Shown in pieces: positions 41,801 through 49,078 of a DNA stretch of 64,000 bases. A program made the translations under genes and the position numbers. The notes under the pieces were generated by a model, which was not told the DNA's origin, ran no database searches, and saw nothing but the letters and a program-made list of their open reading frames with translations. Source of the DNA: an uncultured Acidimicrobiales bacterium (lineage in GTDB: Bacteria > Actinomycetota > Acidimicrobiia > Acidimicrobiales > SHLQ01); assembly GCA_938038815.1 (NCBI GenBank), contig CALHTF010000035.1, forward strand, positions 62,001 to 126,000, written 5' to 3'. Each line of letters begins with the position of its first letter. Position 1 is the first letter of the stretch.

Positions 41801-43122
41801 GCGTCGAGCCGCCCCTCGTGCACGGCATTGAGCAGCGCCGAACACTCGATGACCTCGTCGCGGGTCATCGGGTACAGCCGACCCTTGGGTGTGCCAGCGC
41901 GACTGTGGTTCGAGCGGCCGACTCGTTGTAAGAAGGTGGCGATCGATCGCGGCGAACCGATCTGGCACACCAGTTCGACCGGGCCGATATCGATACCGAG
42001 TTCGAGCGACGCGGTGGCCACCAACGCCTTGAGTTCGCCGGCCCGTAGCCGGTTCTCGACCCGCAGCCGGCGGTCCTTCGACAACGAGCCGTGGTGGGCA
42101 GCCACCACCGCGTCAGCCGGGTCGTCGGAGTCGCCGAGCATCTCGCCCAGCTGGTGGGCCAACCGTTCGGCCATACGACGGGTATTAACGAACACGATGG
42201 TGGTGTGATGTTCGGCGACCAGCTGGGTGATACGGGTCAACACATCGTGCATCTGCTCGGCCGACGCAACCGCCGACAGTTCGCCGTCGGGCAGTTCGAT
42301 CGCGAGGTCGCGGGCGCGGGAGTGACCGCTGTCGACGATGGCGCAGGTTCGGTCGGCGCCGATACCCACCAGCAGTTCGGCGATTTCGTCGATGGGGCGC
42401 TGGGTCGCCGACAACCCAACCCGAACCAGAGCACCGCCGGCCACGTGGTCGAGCCGCTCAAGGGTGAGCGCCAGATGGCTCCCTCGTTTGTCGCGCGCCG
42501 CGGCGTGAATCTCGTCGACGATCACCGTGTCGACGGTGCCCAAGATCGCCCGACTCTTGGCCGCGGTGAGCAGCAGATACAGCGACTCGGGGGTGGTGAC
42601 AACAAATGCCGGTGGCTTGCGAAGCATCTTGGCTCGTTCGCTGCTCGTGGTATCGCCGGTGCGAACCCCAACGCGTAGATCGGGCGACGAGTACCCGAGC
42701 TCGGCAGCGACGATCGCGATCTCGGCCAGCGGTCGTTCGAGGTTCTCGGCGATATCGACCGCCAACGCCTTGAGTGGCGACACGTACACAACCCGAGCAA
42801 CCGTGCTGGTGGCTTTGCCCGCCGCGTGGTCGCGATAGAGCCGGTCGATACAGGTGAGAAACCCGGCGAGCGTCTTTCCCGAGCCGGTCGGCGCGGCGAT
42901 CAGCGTGTTGTGGCCCGCGGCGATCAACGGCCATGCGTCGGCCTGGGGAGCGGTTGGACCATCGGGAAATCGACGGTCGAACCAGGTCTGTACCGCGGGG
43001 TGGAACCGCCCCGACTCGACCGGCGGAATCGTCGACCCGGGCGGTTTTGGGTCGTCGACGTGCTCGATCGGCGCGAAAAGTGACGGCTGGGTGAGTTCGA
43101 CTGGGTGTTCGGCGAGTGCCAT
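38806..43122 (-). CDS. lhr: Lhr-family large ATP-dependent helicase
   Basis: 1438 residues, close to the length of actinobacterial Lhr. Motifs in order: AAPTGSGKTLAGFL (Walker A), VIVDEIHAAARDKRGSHLALTLERL (motif II, DEIH), GLSATQRP (III), ALVATASLELGIDIG (V) and QRVGRSNHSRAGTPKG (VI), followed by the winged-helix and Lhr-core beta-barrel and the long C-terminal region typical of full-length Lhr. Lhr is a 3'-5' DNA/RNA-DNA translocase linked to DNA damage responses in mycobacteria. The ATG lies 6 nt after TAGGGT. The last codons sit in a REP-like palindrome. Confidence 0.93.
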   Translation of the reverse strand: MALAEHPVELTQPSLFAPIEHVDDPKPPGSTIPPVESGRFHPAVQTWFDRRFPDGPTAPQADAWPLIAAGHNTLIAAPTGSGKTLAGFLTCIDRLYRDHAAGKATSTVARVVYVSPLKALAVDIAENLERPLAEIAIVAAELGYSSPDLRVGVRTGDTTSSERAKMLRKPPAFVVTTPESLYLLLTAAKSRAILGTVDTVIVDEIHAAARDKRGSHLALTLERLDHVAGGALVRVGLSATQRPIDEIAELLVGIGADRTCAIVDSGHSRARDLAIELPDGELSAVASAEQMHDVLTRITQLVAEHHTTIVFVNTRRMAERLAHQLGEMLGDSDDPADAVVAAHHGSLSKDRRLRVENRLRAGELKALVATASLELGIDIGPVELVCQIGSPRSIATFLQRVGRSNHSRAGTPKGRLYPMTRDEVIECSALLNAVHEGRLDAIIQPEQPLDILVQQIVAEVAAQEWSTDELFDLVRRARPFRNLTRELFDECVDLASNGVTTGRGRRGAWLHHDAINGELRPRKAARLVALTSGGAIPEIGDFRVLAAPDDTFIGTVNEEWAVESMAGDIFLLGTHSWQIRRIEAGVVRVVDAGGAPPSVPFWAGEAPARTFELSEEISNLRTKVAESVLAGRPEQAAHWLAGITGIDPASARFIVDYLAAGQAVLGVMPTLVDLVFERFFDQAGGMQLVVHSLYGARVNRALGLALRKRFCVSFNFELQAAATDDALVISLGPHHSFPVEDVPKFLHSNTVEEVLRQALLDSPMFQSRWRWNLNRALLVLRFRGGKKNPPPIQRMEADDFLAALFPGAAACQENITGPIDIPDHLIVRQTVYDTMHEGLDLTGLQSLLRSIESGEVAVHCRDTTEASPLSHEILTAKPYAFLDEAEAGDRRTNAVPIRRGLPADPSTMGQLDQGAIDQVVAEVAPEVRSADELHDLLLHTVVFAGDPKWRGYFATLVARGRAHERVLDSGPPVWFAAENHAEVDALFAAAPATAEIEARLAAIAVEMLRGHLDVRGPTTEAQLVDQLPLTAAQVAAAALALEQQGVVLRGHFLVGAASPDDSQWCARRLLARMHSYSRQRRRKAVEPTSAQDFMRFLLSWQHVAPGSQLRGSFGLLDVLEQLQGAEVSAAAWETEILRRRLHEFSPGWLDQLCHRGDLGWLRLSKGAGSKASSAKAGASASKATPISLVFRADLPWVLAAHRGVRFGPKPDPAPLVGALAEVVESLESNGAQFLTELAAATGRLPSDIERALWEGVAAGLVTADGFSALRSLMDGSRRRRPNRTSMSRLRRGAPAPSEAAGRWALVPTEFPDHDPDELAEAVAEQLLNRWGVVFRDVVAHERLGLGWRDIQWALRRLEDRGLVQGGRFVTGFSGEQFALPRAANQLRKMREVEHSGLQVTVSACDPLNLTGVLFDGPRTPAVRTNTVTYIDGLPQTKP

Positions 43123-43128
43123 TGGCCG

Positions 43129-43134
43129 ACCCTA
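43129..43134 (-). promoter_or_regulatory. -10 element (TAGGGT) of lhr, leaderless
   Basis: TAGGGT on the minus strand lies 6 nt before the ATG at 43122. Confidence 0.5.
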
Positions 43135-43241
43135 CTGAGCGGGTATGACACGGCTTGGCTAACGCAGTGAGCGGAGCACCGAAAGAAATGACGGAAGGTC
43201 GCTTCCGCCGTCGTGGCATCAGCGTCGATGGCCCAGCCCGG

Positions 43242-43268
43242 TGAACAATGTTCAGTTTAGTGATAAAC
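43242..43268. promoter_or_regulatory. Two adjacent palindromes, probable TetR operator
   Basis: TGAACA-a-TGTTCA (43242-43254) is a perfect 13-bp palindrome; GTTTA-gtga-TAAAC (43255-43268) follows immediately. They lie 48-74 bp before the TetR start at 43316 in an AT-rich patch, as expected for autoregulation. Confidence 0.5.
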
Positions 43269-43315
43269 GGTGTTGGCCGTCGTGTTGGCAAGGCAATGCT
43301 GCAATTGTTTAGGAG

Positions 43316-43831
43316 ATGAGTGAACGACGGGCGGAGATCGCCCAAGCGGCGACCAATCTGATTATCGAATCAAACGGCCAATTCCCAACGGTTCGAGAGA
43401 TCGCCACCCGGTCGTACCTGTCCCCCGCTGCCATCTATGTACACTTCGACAACGTCGAAGCGATCATGGGCGATGTCACGATCGGCGCCATCTCCGAAGT
43501 GCTGATTCAGATCCGCGACAGCGACGCAAGCACCATCGACGACGCGCTGTCGGTCGGAGCCAAGTGGGCGATCGATAACACCGCGTTGCTCGCCGGCCTA
43601 TGCCGGGATCTTCTCACGCCGGTCCCCGACCAAGTCACCTCGCTGGTGAACGAATCGCTCGACCGACTGCTGAGTTCGCCGGTGAGCGCCGAACTGGTCG
43701 AAACCATCCGTGCGTTGATCGCCCCCATCCCGATGCTGATCGAGCGCCGAGGCTTTGGCCACGACGAGGTCATTGGTTATCTCCAGGCCTTGGGCGCGCC
43801 GTCGACGTTTGTGAGCAGCACCGGGCGCTAA
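43316..43831 (+). CDS. TetR/AcrR-family transcriptional regulator
   Basis: 171 residues. RRAEIAQAATNLIIESNGQFPTVREIATRSYLSPAAIYVHFDNVEAIMGDV is a TetR HTH, slightly shorter than usual before the first helix. The C-terminal region is a short ligand domain. AGGAG lies immediately before the ATG, an unusually tight spacing, so initiation at a slightly downstream codon or without this site is possible. The regulated genes are probably its own and perhaps lhr across the 193-bp divergent gap, which also holds a small CGGAAG/CTTCCG hairpin (43192-43207). Confidence 0.82.
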   Translation: MSERRAEIAQAATNLIIESNGQFPTVREIATRSYLSPAAIYVHFDNVEAIMGDVTIGAISEVLIQIRDSDASTIDDALSVGAKWAIDNTALLAGLCRDLLTPVPDQVTSLVNESLDRLLSSPVSAELVETIRALIAPIPMLIERRGFGHDEVIGYLQALGAPSTFVSSTGR

Positions 43832-43852
43832 ACGCCAGCGCAGGTTCCCGCC

Positions 43853-43858
43853 TACGAT
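43853..43858 (+). promoter_or_regulatory. -10 element (TACGAT) of the rhomboid gene, leaderless
   Basis: TACGAT lies 6 nt before the ATG at 43865. Confidence 0.45.
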
Positions 43859-43864
43859 AGGGCT

Positions 43865-44494
43865 ATGGACCCCATGGCCGACCTCGGAAACGACTCCCCT
43901 GAGCGACCCGAGATGCCCGATATTCCCCAAGGTCTCCAGACCGGCGTGATGGTCCTGGTCGGGGCGCTCGCCCTGATGTGGTTTCTCGAAATCGTCGACA
44001 CGTTCTTGCTCAGCGACCGTCTACAAGGCGGCGGCATTCACCCCCGCGAACTCGACGGCATCGACGGCATTTTGTGGGCGCCGCTCCTGCACGGTGGCTT
44101 CGGGCACTTGATCGGCAACTCGGTGCCGTTCTTGGTACTCGGTGGCCTCGTCGCACTGCGCGGTATGCGCACCTGGGTCCCGGTTACCGCTGCGGTGGTC
44201 GTGGTCGGCGGAGCAGCGACCTGGCTGCTCGCTCGGTCGGGCAATCACATCGGCGCCAGCGGCGTGGTGTTTGGGTATCTCGGCTACCTGCTCGGCGCCG
44301 CGCTCTTCGAACGCAGCTTTAAGGCGGTTGCCCTCGCCGCGGTTGCCGGCTTCTTCTATTGGAGCCTGGTGTTCGGCTTACTCCCCACCGGCCAGGTTTC
44401 GTGGGAAGGCCATCTCTTTGGGGCCGCTGCGGGTGTGGCGGTGGCCTACGCCTTGGCCCAGAACCCGGTGCCATCGTTCGAGCCGCCGGCATAG
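43865..44494 (+). CDS. Rhomboid-family intramembrane serine protease
   Basis: 209 residues, six predicted transmembrane helices. The catalytic dyad is visible: Ser in NHIGASGVVFGYLGYLLG (GxSG motif) and His in SWEGHLFGAAAGVAVAYAL. HGGFGHLIGNSVPFLVLGG is the conserved HxxxxHxxxN-type helix 2. A Pro/Glu-rich cytoplasmic N-terminus of ~25 residues precedes helix 1. It cleaves membrane-protein substrates within the bilayer; the substrates are unknown. It appears monocistronic with its own leaderless promoter. Confidence 0.88.
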   Translation: MDPMADLGNDSPERPEMPDIPQGLQTGVMVLVGALALMWFLEIVDTFLLSDRLQGGGIHPRELDGIDGILWAPLLHGGFGHLIGNSVPFLVLGGLVALRGMRTWVPVTAAVVVVGGAATWLLARSGNHIGASGVVFGYLGYLLGAALFERSFKAVALAAVAGFFYWSLVFGLLPTGQVSWEGHLFGAAAGVAVAYALAQNPVPSFEPPA

Positions 44495-44520
44495 ATTTCG
44501 GCGAGCGAAACCGTCGCCAC

Positions 44521-44526
44521 TACTGT
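44521..44526 (+). promoter_or_regulatory. -10 element (TACTGT) of the CoA transferase gene, leaderless
   Basis: TACTGT lies 7 nt before the ATG at 44534. Confidence 0.45.
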
Positions 44527-44533
44527 CGCTTCC

Positions 44534-46879
44534 ATGAGCACTTTGCCCTTGGCTGACCTTCGTGTTGTTGACCTCGCCGATGAATTTGGCGACCTGACCG
44601 GCCGCCTCTTGGCCGACCTTGGCGCTCAGGTGGTGCGTATCGAACCGCCCGACGGAGCGCCGACACGTAGCTTCCCGCCGCTGGCCTCCGACGGCACCAG
44701 CCTGTGGTTTGCTCATCGCAACTCGAACAAGTCTGGACTCTCCCTCGATGTGTCGACCCCCGACGGGTCGGCCACGTTGCACGAGCTAGCCGCCGGCGCC
44801 GACGTGGTGATCGACAACGGCACCCTCGATGTGGCGGCGCTCCACGCAGCGAACCCGGCGCTAATCATTTGTTCGGTCACGCCGTTTGGACTCACCGGCC
44901 CGTACGCCGGCTTCGAAGCAACCGACGAGGTTGTCTATGGCCTGTCGGGCAACCTGTCGATGTCGGGTATTCCCGAAAAGCCACCGCTGTTTATGCCGGG
45001 GTCGATCGGCACCGACGCCGCCGGAGTAGCGGGCGCGTACGCGGTCTGTGTTGCGCTCTACCAACGCCGCCGCACGGGTGAGGGCCAGCAACTCGATGTT
45101 TCGGCGCTCGAAGCAGCCGCCCAGCTACACACCTGGGGACTCGCGAACACGAGCTCGATTATCAGCTCGGGGGCCGATGCCTCCAAGAGCAACACCCGGG
45201 CCGGCACGAGCGTGATGTACCCGAACTACAAGACCTCCGACGGGCACGTCCGATGCGTGATCTTGTCGAGTCGACAGTGGGACGCCATGTTCGAGTGGAT
45301 GGGCAAACCTGAAGCGTTCGCCGCCGAAGAGTGGGGCCAGACCTTCTTCCGGATCATGAACATGGACGTGCTGAGTCCGTTCATCGCCGAGCACTACGCC
45401 CCGATGACCATGGTCGAGGCAGCGGCCGAAGCCCAACGGCGCGGTGTCGTGGCCACCCCCATGCTGACCCCCGGCGACCTGTTGACCAACGAGCACTTCG
45501 AGAGCCGCGAGACCTTTGTCGATACCCAGGTCAGCGATGACCTGAACGGGCGCACCACGAGCGGTTTCATGCTGATCGACGGCGAACGAGTTGGCTACCG
45601 GTCGCCCGCACCTGAGGTTGGCGGATCGGCCGCCCCGAGCTGGGCCCCGGTCGAGTCGCCCGCCGCGCAACCCGACGGCGACCAACCCCTCGCTGGTCTG
45701 CGGGTGCTCGATTTTGGTCACGGCGGGGTCGGTGTTGAAGCAGGCCGCATGTTCGCCGAGTACGGCGCCGACGTCATCAAGATGGAGAGCCGCAGTTATC
45801 CCGACTTCATCCGGATCGTGATGGGCAGCGAGATGACACCATCGTTTGCCTCGTCGAGCCGGTCGAAGCGCAGCTTCGGGGTCGACCTCAAGTCCGATGG
45901 CGGACGCGACATCGTGCTCGAGCTCGCCAAGTCGGCGCACGTGGTGATCGAAAACAACTCCACCGGCACGATGAACGCGCTGGGCATTGGATTCGACGAC
46001 CTCAAGTCAGCCAACCCCGACATCGTGATGGTCAGCAGCCAGCTCATGGGCGGGTTTGGCACCTACGCCGAGTGGAGCGGCTACGGACCCACCATCCAAA
46101 CCGCCGGTGGCCTCAACTGGCTCTGGGCGTTCGACGATGGCGACCAGCCACCAGGATCCAACGCTATCCACCCCGACCACCTCGCCGGCCGGGTCTGTGC
46201 CCTCGCCTCATTGGCTGCGCTGCTCGGCGGAGGCGGCGCCCACTGCGAGGTCGCCCAAGTTGAGGCACTCATCAACACCCTCGGCGACATCTTGTGTCAG
46301 GAGTCGTTGGCTGCTGGTTCGGCGAAACGTTTGGGCAACACCAGCGACCGCGGTGCGCCCTGGGGCGTGTACCGCTGCGAAGGCGAAGCCGAGAACTGGT
46401 GCGTCGTCACGGTTCGGTCCGACGCCGAATGGGCTGCGTTATGCGACCTGATGGGCACTCCAGAACTAGCGGCCGACAGCGAACTCGCCACCGCGGCCGG
46501 ACGCCTCGCCAACCGCCAACGGTGCGACGAGGCCGTCAGCGCCTGGACCGCCACCCAGGACCGGTTTGACGTCATGACCGCGTGCCAGGCCGCGGGAATC
46601 CCGGCCGGCACAATGCTCACCTCGATCGACCAGCTCGAGAACCAACACTTCATCGAGCGAGGGTTCCTCGCCGAGGTCGACCAAAGCGATCACAACCCGC
46701 CCAACCTGGTCCTGGCCGGACCATGCTTTCGCGGGAGCGCCATGCCCGAACCGGTGGAGTTCCGAGCCCCAAAGCTGGGCGAACACACTCGCGACATCGC
46801 CGCCGCCGACCTCGGCTTCGATGAGGCCAAGATCGACCAACTCATCGCGGAAGGCACCCTAGAAATCGCCAACGACTAG
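44534..46879 (+). CDS. Tandem CaiB/BaiF-type (family III) CoA transferase
   Basis: 781 residues, about twice the usual ~400, with two family III domains. The first (to ~375) has LADLRVVDLADEFGDLTGRLLADLGAQVVRIEPPDGAPTR and GTDAAGVAGAYAVCVALYQRRRTGEGQQLDVSALEA; the second opens with LAGLRVLDFGHGGVGVEAGRMFAEYGADVIKMES and has HPDHLAGRVCALASLAALLGGGGAHCEVAQ. Aspartates lie at the catalytic position in both (GTDAAG, HPDHLAG). Fused double-domain forms occur in actinobacterial acyl-CoA degradation clusters. The acyl group is unknown. Its stop shares a CTAG with plsC. Confidence 0.87.
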   Translation: MSTLPLADLRVVDLADEFGDLTGRLLADLGAQVVRIEPPDGAPTRSFPPLASDGTSLWFAHRNSNKSGLSLDVSTPDGSATLHELAAGADVVIDNGTLDVAALHAANPALIICSVTPFGLTGPYAGFEATDEVVYGLSGNLSMSGIPEKPPLFMPGSIGTDAAGVAGAYAVCVALYQRRRTGEGQQLDVSALEAAAQLHTWGLANTSSIISSGADASKSNTRAGTSVMYPNYKTSDGHVRCVILSSRQWDAMFEWMGKPEAFAAEEWGQTFFRIMNMDVLSPFIAEHYAPMTMVEAAAEAQRRGVVATPMLTPGDLLTNEHFESRETFVDTQVSDDLNGRTTSGFMLIDGERVGYRSPAPEVGGSAAPSWAPVESPAAQPDGDQPLAGLRVLDFGHGGVGVEAGRMFAEYGADVIKMESRSYPDFIRIVMGSEMTPSFASSSRSKRSFGVDLKSDGGRDIVLELAKSAHVVIENNSTGTMNALGIGFDDLKSANPDIVMVSSQLMGGFGTYAEWSGYGPTIQTAGGLNWLWAFDDGDQPPGSNAIHPDHLAGRVCALASLAALLGGGGAHCEVAQVEALINTLGDILCQESLAAGSAKRLGNTSDRGAPWGVYRCEGEAENWCVVTVRSDAEWAALCDLMGTPELAADSELATAAGRLANRQRCDEAVSAWTATQDRFDVMTACQAAGIPAGTMLTSIDQLENQHFIERGFLAEVDQSDHNPPNLVLAGPCFRGSAMPEPVEFRAPKLGEHTRDIAAADLGFDEAKIDQLIAEGTLEIAND

Positions 46880-47550
46880 CGGTTGGCTTCGTCGAACACC
46901 GCCTGGAGTTCGGTCCGGATTACTTCGGTGAAGTCCTTGAGCGCGCTGCGCGGCACCCGTTTGCCGTCGCCACCTGGCGGGTCGATCGGTGGGCCAGCCA
47001 CAATGCGCACTTTGACCCGTCGGGGAAACTTTGCACCGGTCGGCATGGCGTCTTCGGTGCCCGAAATCCCGACCGGAATAACTTTGGCTTGGCCTTTCGA
47101 CGCCAGAAACGCCGTGCCATCGAAGATCTCGCCGACCTGCGGGCCCGACTGACGGGTTCCTTCGGGGAACACCAACAAGGAGTCACCACGCTCAAGGAAG
47201 CTCCGCATTACCTTCATCGCCTCGCGGTCGGCGGTTCCTCGTTCGACTGGGTACGCGCCGAGGGCGGCGATAAACCACGACACGGGTTTGTTGGCAAACA
47301 ACGATTCTTTCGACAACACCCGAAAGCGTCGGGTCATGGCGGCGGCGACCAGCGGACTGTCGAGATTCGACCGGTGCACCGGAGCGATGATGGTCGCTCC
47401 GGGCGTGTCGAGGTAGTGGGCGTTCACCAACTCGACCTTGAAGTAACGAAACGCCACCACCTGAAGAAACCTGCGAACAAACCCGTGCACCTTGAGCGAG
47501 CGGGGTGCATCGCCGACTTCGGCGACATAGGTACGAAGGTCTTCACTCAC
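46876..47550 (-). CDS. 1-acyl-glycerol-3-phosphate acyltransferase family (PlsC-like)
   Basis: 224 residues, GTG start at 47550. Catalytic motif HRSNLD (HxxxxD), then FPEGTRQSG (glycerol phosphate binding) and KVIPVGISGTEDAMP, the standard PlsC blocks I, III and IV. It transfers an acyl chain in phospholipid or related lipid synthesis at the membrane face. Its GTG is overlapped by a 7-codon leader ORF with a strong ribosome-binding site (47543-47566), so translation may be coupled to or tuned by that leader. Confidence 0.87.
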   Translation of the reverse strand: MSEDLRTYVAEVGDAPRSLKVHGFVRRFLQVVAFRYFKVELVNAHYLDTPGATIIAPVHRSNLDSPLVAAAMTRRFRVLSKESLFANKPVSWFIAALGAYPVERGTADREAMKVMRSFLERGDSLLVFPEGTRQSGPQVGEIFDGTAFLASKGQAKVIPVGISGTEDAMPTGAKFPRRVKVRIVAGPPIDPPGGDGKRVPRSALKDFTEVIRTELQAVFDEANR

Positions 47551-47566
47551 GCTTTGAGTCCATCAT
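47543..47566 (-). CDS. Possible 7-codon leader ORF overlapping the plsC-like start
   Basis: ATG ATG GAC TCA AAG CGT GAG TGA reads MMDSKRE-stop. AGAGGAGA (47577-47570) is placed 5 nt before its first ATG when measured from GGAG, whereas the plsC-like GTG (47550) has no site of its own at proper distance. The TGA overlaps the second and third codons of the acyltransferase, so terminating ribosomes could reinitiate there. Confidence 0.3.
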   Translation of the reverse strand: MMDSKRE

Positions 47567-47589
47567 GTTTCTCCTCTGGGGTCGAAGCG

Positions 47590-47595
47590 TATGCT
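47590..47595 (+). promoter_or_regulatory. -10 element (TATGCT) of the SnoaL-like gene, leaderless
   Basis: TATGCT lies 6 nt before the ATG at 47602, selecting it over the far-upstream in-frame starts. Confidence 0.5.
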
Positions 47596-47601
47596 GGTCC
47601 C

Positions 47602-48051
47602 ATGTCAGCCGACGACCCTGCCATCAACTCCGCCCAAGACCCAAACCCCAACGTCGCCGTGACCGCCGACTATTGGGCCGCCCATTTCCGCCGCGACTGG
47701 GACGCCATGATGGCCTTCTTCACCGACGACGTGCACTACGACGACATCGGCGCGGCGGGCGCTGGGGCACGCGGGCCCGAAGAACTGATCAACATGTTGC
47801 GGCTCGGTCTCGACCCGCTCGATGCCTACATTCACCACCCGCGCCAGATGGTGGCCCAAGGCGATGTGGTGGTGACCGAGCACGCCGAAGAATGGCAGTT
47901 CCATACCGGTGAGGCGTTCACCCATCCGTACGTTTCGATCTTCACCTTCCGCGACGGCAAGATCGCCCGCTGGCACGACTACTCCAACCTCGAGAACATC
48001 ACCGCAAACGTGCCGCAGTGGTGGATCGAACACGTCAGCAAGGGTTTCTAG
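47602..48051 (+). CDS. SnoaL/NTF2-like protein
   Basis: 149 residues, single NTF2-fold domain: VTADYWAAHFRRDWDAMMAFFTDDVHYDDIGA is the opening helix-strand with the common FTDDVHYDD motif, and EWQFHTGEAFTHPYVSIFTFRDGKIARWHDYSNL the cone-shaped sheet with acidic and His residues lining the pocket. Members include polyketide cyclases, epoxide hydrolases and steroid isomerases. The frame is open much further upstream (to 47089), but that part is antisense to the plsC-like gene. It abuts the stop of the convergent barstar gene. Confidence 0.83.
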   Translation: MSADDPAINSAQDPNPNVAVTADYWAAHFRRDWDAMMAFFTDDVHYDDIGAAGAGARGPEELINMLRLGLDPLDAYIHHPRQMVAQGDVVVTEHAEEWQFHTGEAFTHPYVSIFTFRDGKIARWHDYSNLENITANVPQWWIEHVSKGF

Positions 48052-48477
48052 CTACCGGGTCAGCACCACGAACGGGGTTCCGTTGTCGGCCCATTCGGTA
48101 GCCGCCTCGGCGGCGATCTCGGCCGATGTTGCGGCGTCGCGAGGGCTGGCCGTAGCGAAGGTTTCGGCGTTCTCGATCAGCACCACGTAGCCCTCGGCGT
48201 GCAGCCAGGACAGATCGCCAAGGGCATCGGCGAGGGCATCCCAGTTGGTGCCGACCCAGTCGGGAAAATCGGCCGCCTCGCTCCACCCGGCCAGGCACTG
48301 GTCCTTTGTGGTGATCGCTGCGCAGTCGAGGTGTAGTAAACGCCAGCCCGATGCGGCCGCCGCCGATGCCATATCGGCTACGGGCGACGAATCGGCGAGC
48401 GGATAGATGCCGTTGGCGATCCGGCCTTCGAGTACGTCGTCAAATTCGACCGGCTGTGGGGTTGGGTCGGAAGCCAT
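48052..48477 (-). CDS. Barstar-family ribonuclease inhibitor
   Basis: 141 residues. WRLLHLDCAAITTKDQCLAGWSEAADFPDWVGTNWDALADALGDLSWLHAEGYVVLIENAETFA is the barstar pattern: FPDWVGTNWDALADAL matches the inhibitor helix that plugs the nuclease active site. An N-terminal extension of ~45 residues precedes it. Cytoplasmic. It starts 3 bp after the stop of the RNase gene, so the two are a nuclease-inhibitor pair on one transcript, with the inhibitor second. Confidence 0.85.
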   Translation of the reverse strand: MASDPTPQPVEFDDVLEGRIANGIYPLADSSPVADMASAAAASGWRLLHLDCAAITTKDQCLAGWSEAADFPDWVGTNWDALADALGDLSWLHAEGYVVLIENAETFATASPRDAATSAEIAAEAATEWADNGTPFVVLTR

Positions 48478-48480
48478 TGG

Positions 48481-48978
48481 TTACCAGTCCATAATTTCAG
48501 AGAAGCTGTCGTAGTGATCGTCGGTGTAATACAGCTCGCCGCCGGCGCCACCCACGATCCGGCGAGCGCCGCGGTGATCGAGACCTGGCGTGTCGACGGT
48601 GAACTCCCGGTAGTACCCACGATCGTGGTCGGGCAGGTACCCCTCGCGGTTCTGAAACGTTGAACCGTCCTTGCTGTACGGGTAGGGACCGTCGGCGTCG
48701 ATGAGCTCGAGGGTCAGGAGTGCTTCGTCGGGAAGATCGTCGATCCAGATTGGCGGAAGACCGCTGACCGACTCTTGGGTTCGGTCGATCTCGCCCGAAC
48801 CGCCGTCGTCGCTGGCGCTCGAGTCGGTTTCGGTATCGGACGGTTCTTCGACCGCCGCTGGCGTGTCGGATCGGGTCGTTACCTCGTCGTCATCGGCCGC
48901 GCCGAACATGTAGCCGGCCATGGCGGCTATCACGATCAACAACAAGCCGATTATCTGGCCTTTTCTGTCACTGGTCAC
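48481..48978 (-). CDS. Membrane-anchored guanyl-specific ribonuclease (RNase Sa/barnase superfamily)
   Basis: 165 residues from the GTG at 48978, which lies 6 nt after TATCCT; the longer frame to 49218 is rejected. The N-terminus has one transmembrane helix or uncleaved signal (IIGLLLIVIAAMAGYMFGA), then a 45-residue acidic Ser/Thr linker. The last ~95 residues match the RNase Sa domain: GYYREFTVDTPG, RGARRIVGGAGGELYYTDDHYDSF. Glu125, Arg136, Arg140 and His155 fit the RNase Sa catalytic set Glu54, Arg65, Arg69 and His85, with spacings 11, 4 and 15 (11, 4 and 16 in RNase Sa). It acts outside the membrane and is paired with a downstream barstar. Confidence 0.85.
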   Translation of the reverse strand: MTSDRKGQIIGLLLIVIAAMAGYMFGAADDDEVTTRSDTPAAVEEPSDTETDSSASDDGGSGEIDRTQESVSGLPPIWIDDLPDEALLTLELIDADGPYPYSKDGSTFQNREGYLPDHDRGYYREFTVDTPGLDHRGARRIVGGAGGELYYTDDHYDSFSEIMDW

Positions 48979-48984
48979 CGTGTG

Positions 48985-48990
48985 AGGATA
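48985..48990 (-). promoter_or_regulatory. -10 element (TATCCT) of the RNase-barstar operon, leaderless
   Basis: TATCCT on the minus strand lies 6 nt before the GTG at 48978. Confidence 0.5.
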
Positions 48991-49064
48991 TCGGTTCGGC
49001 GCCAAGTCCAAGAGCGGCCAGCCACCAGAGGCCACCCGTGAGGTCGCCATGGGACCTCGGTCGC

Positions 49065-49070
49065 TACACT
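49065..49070 (+). promoter_or_regulatory. -10 element (TACACT) of the ABC-F gene, leaderless
   Basis: TACACT lies 8 nt before the GTG at 49079 and excludes the upstream ATG at 49049, which would precede the promoter. Confidence 0.5.
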
Positions 49071-49078
49071 CGGCGGCT

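Noticed and set aside
39520-41931. 803-codon plus-strand ORF
   Set aside because: Antisense to lhr, whose helicase motifs are all intact in order.
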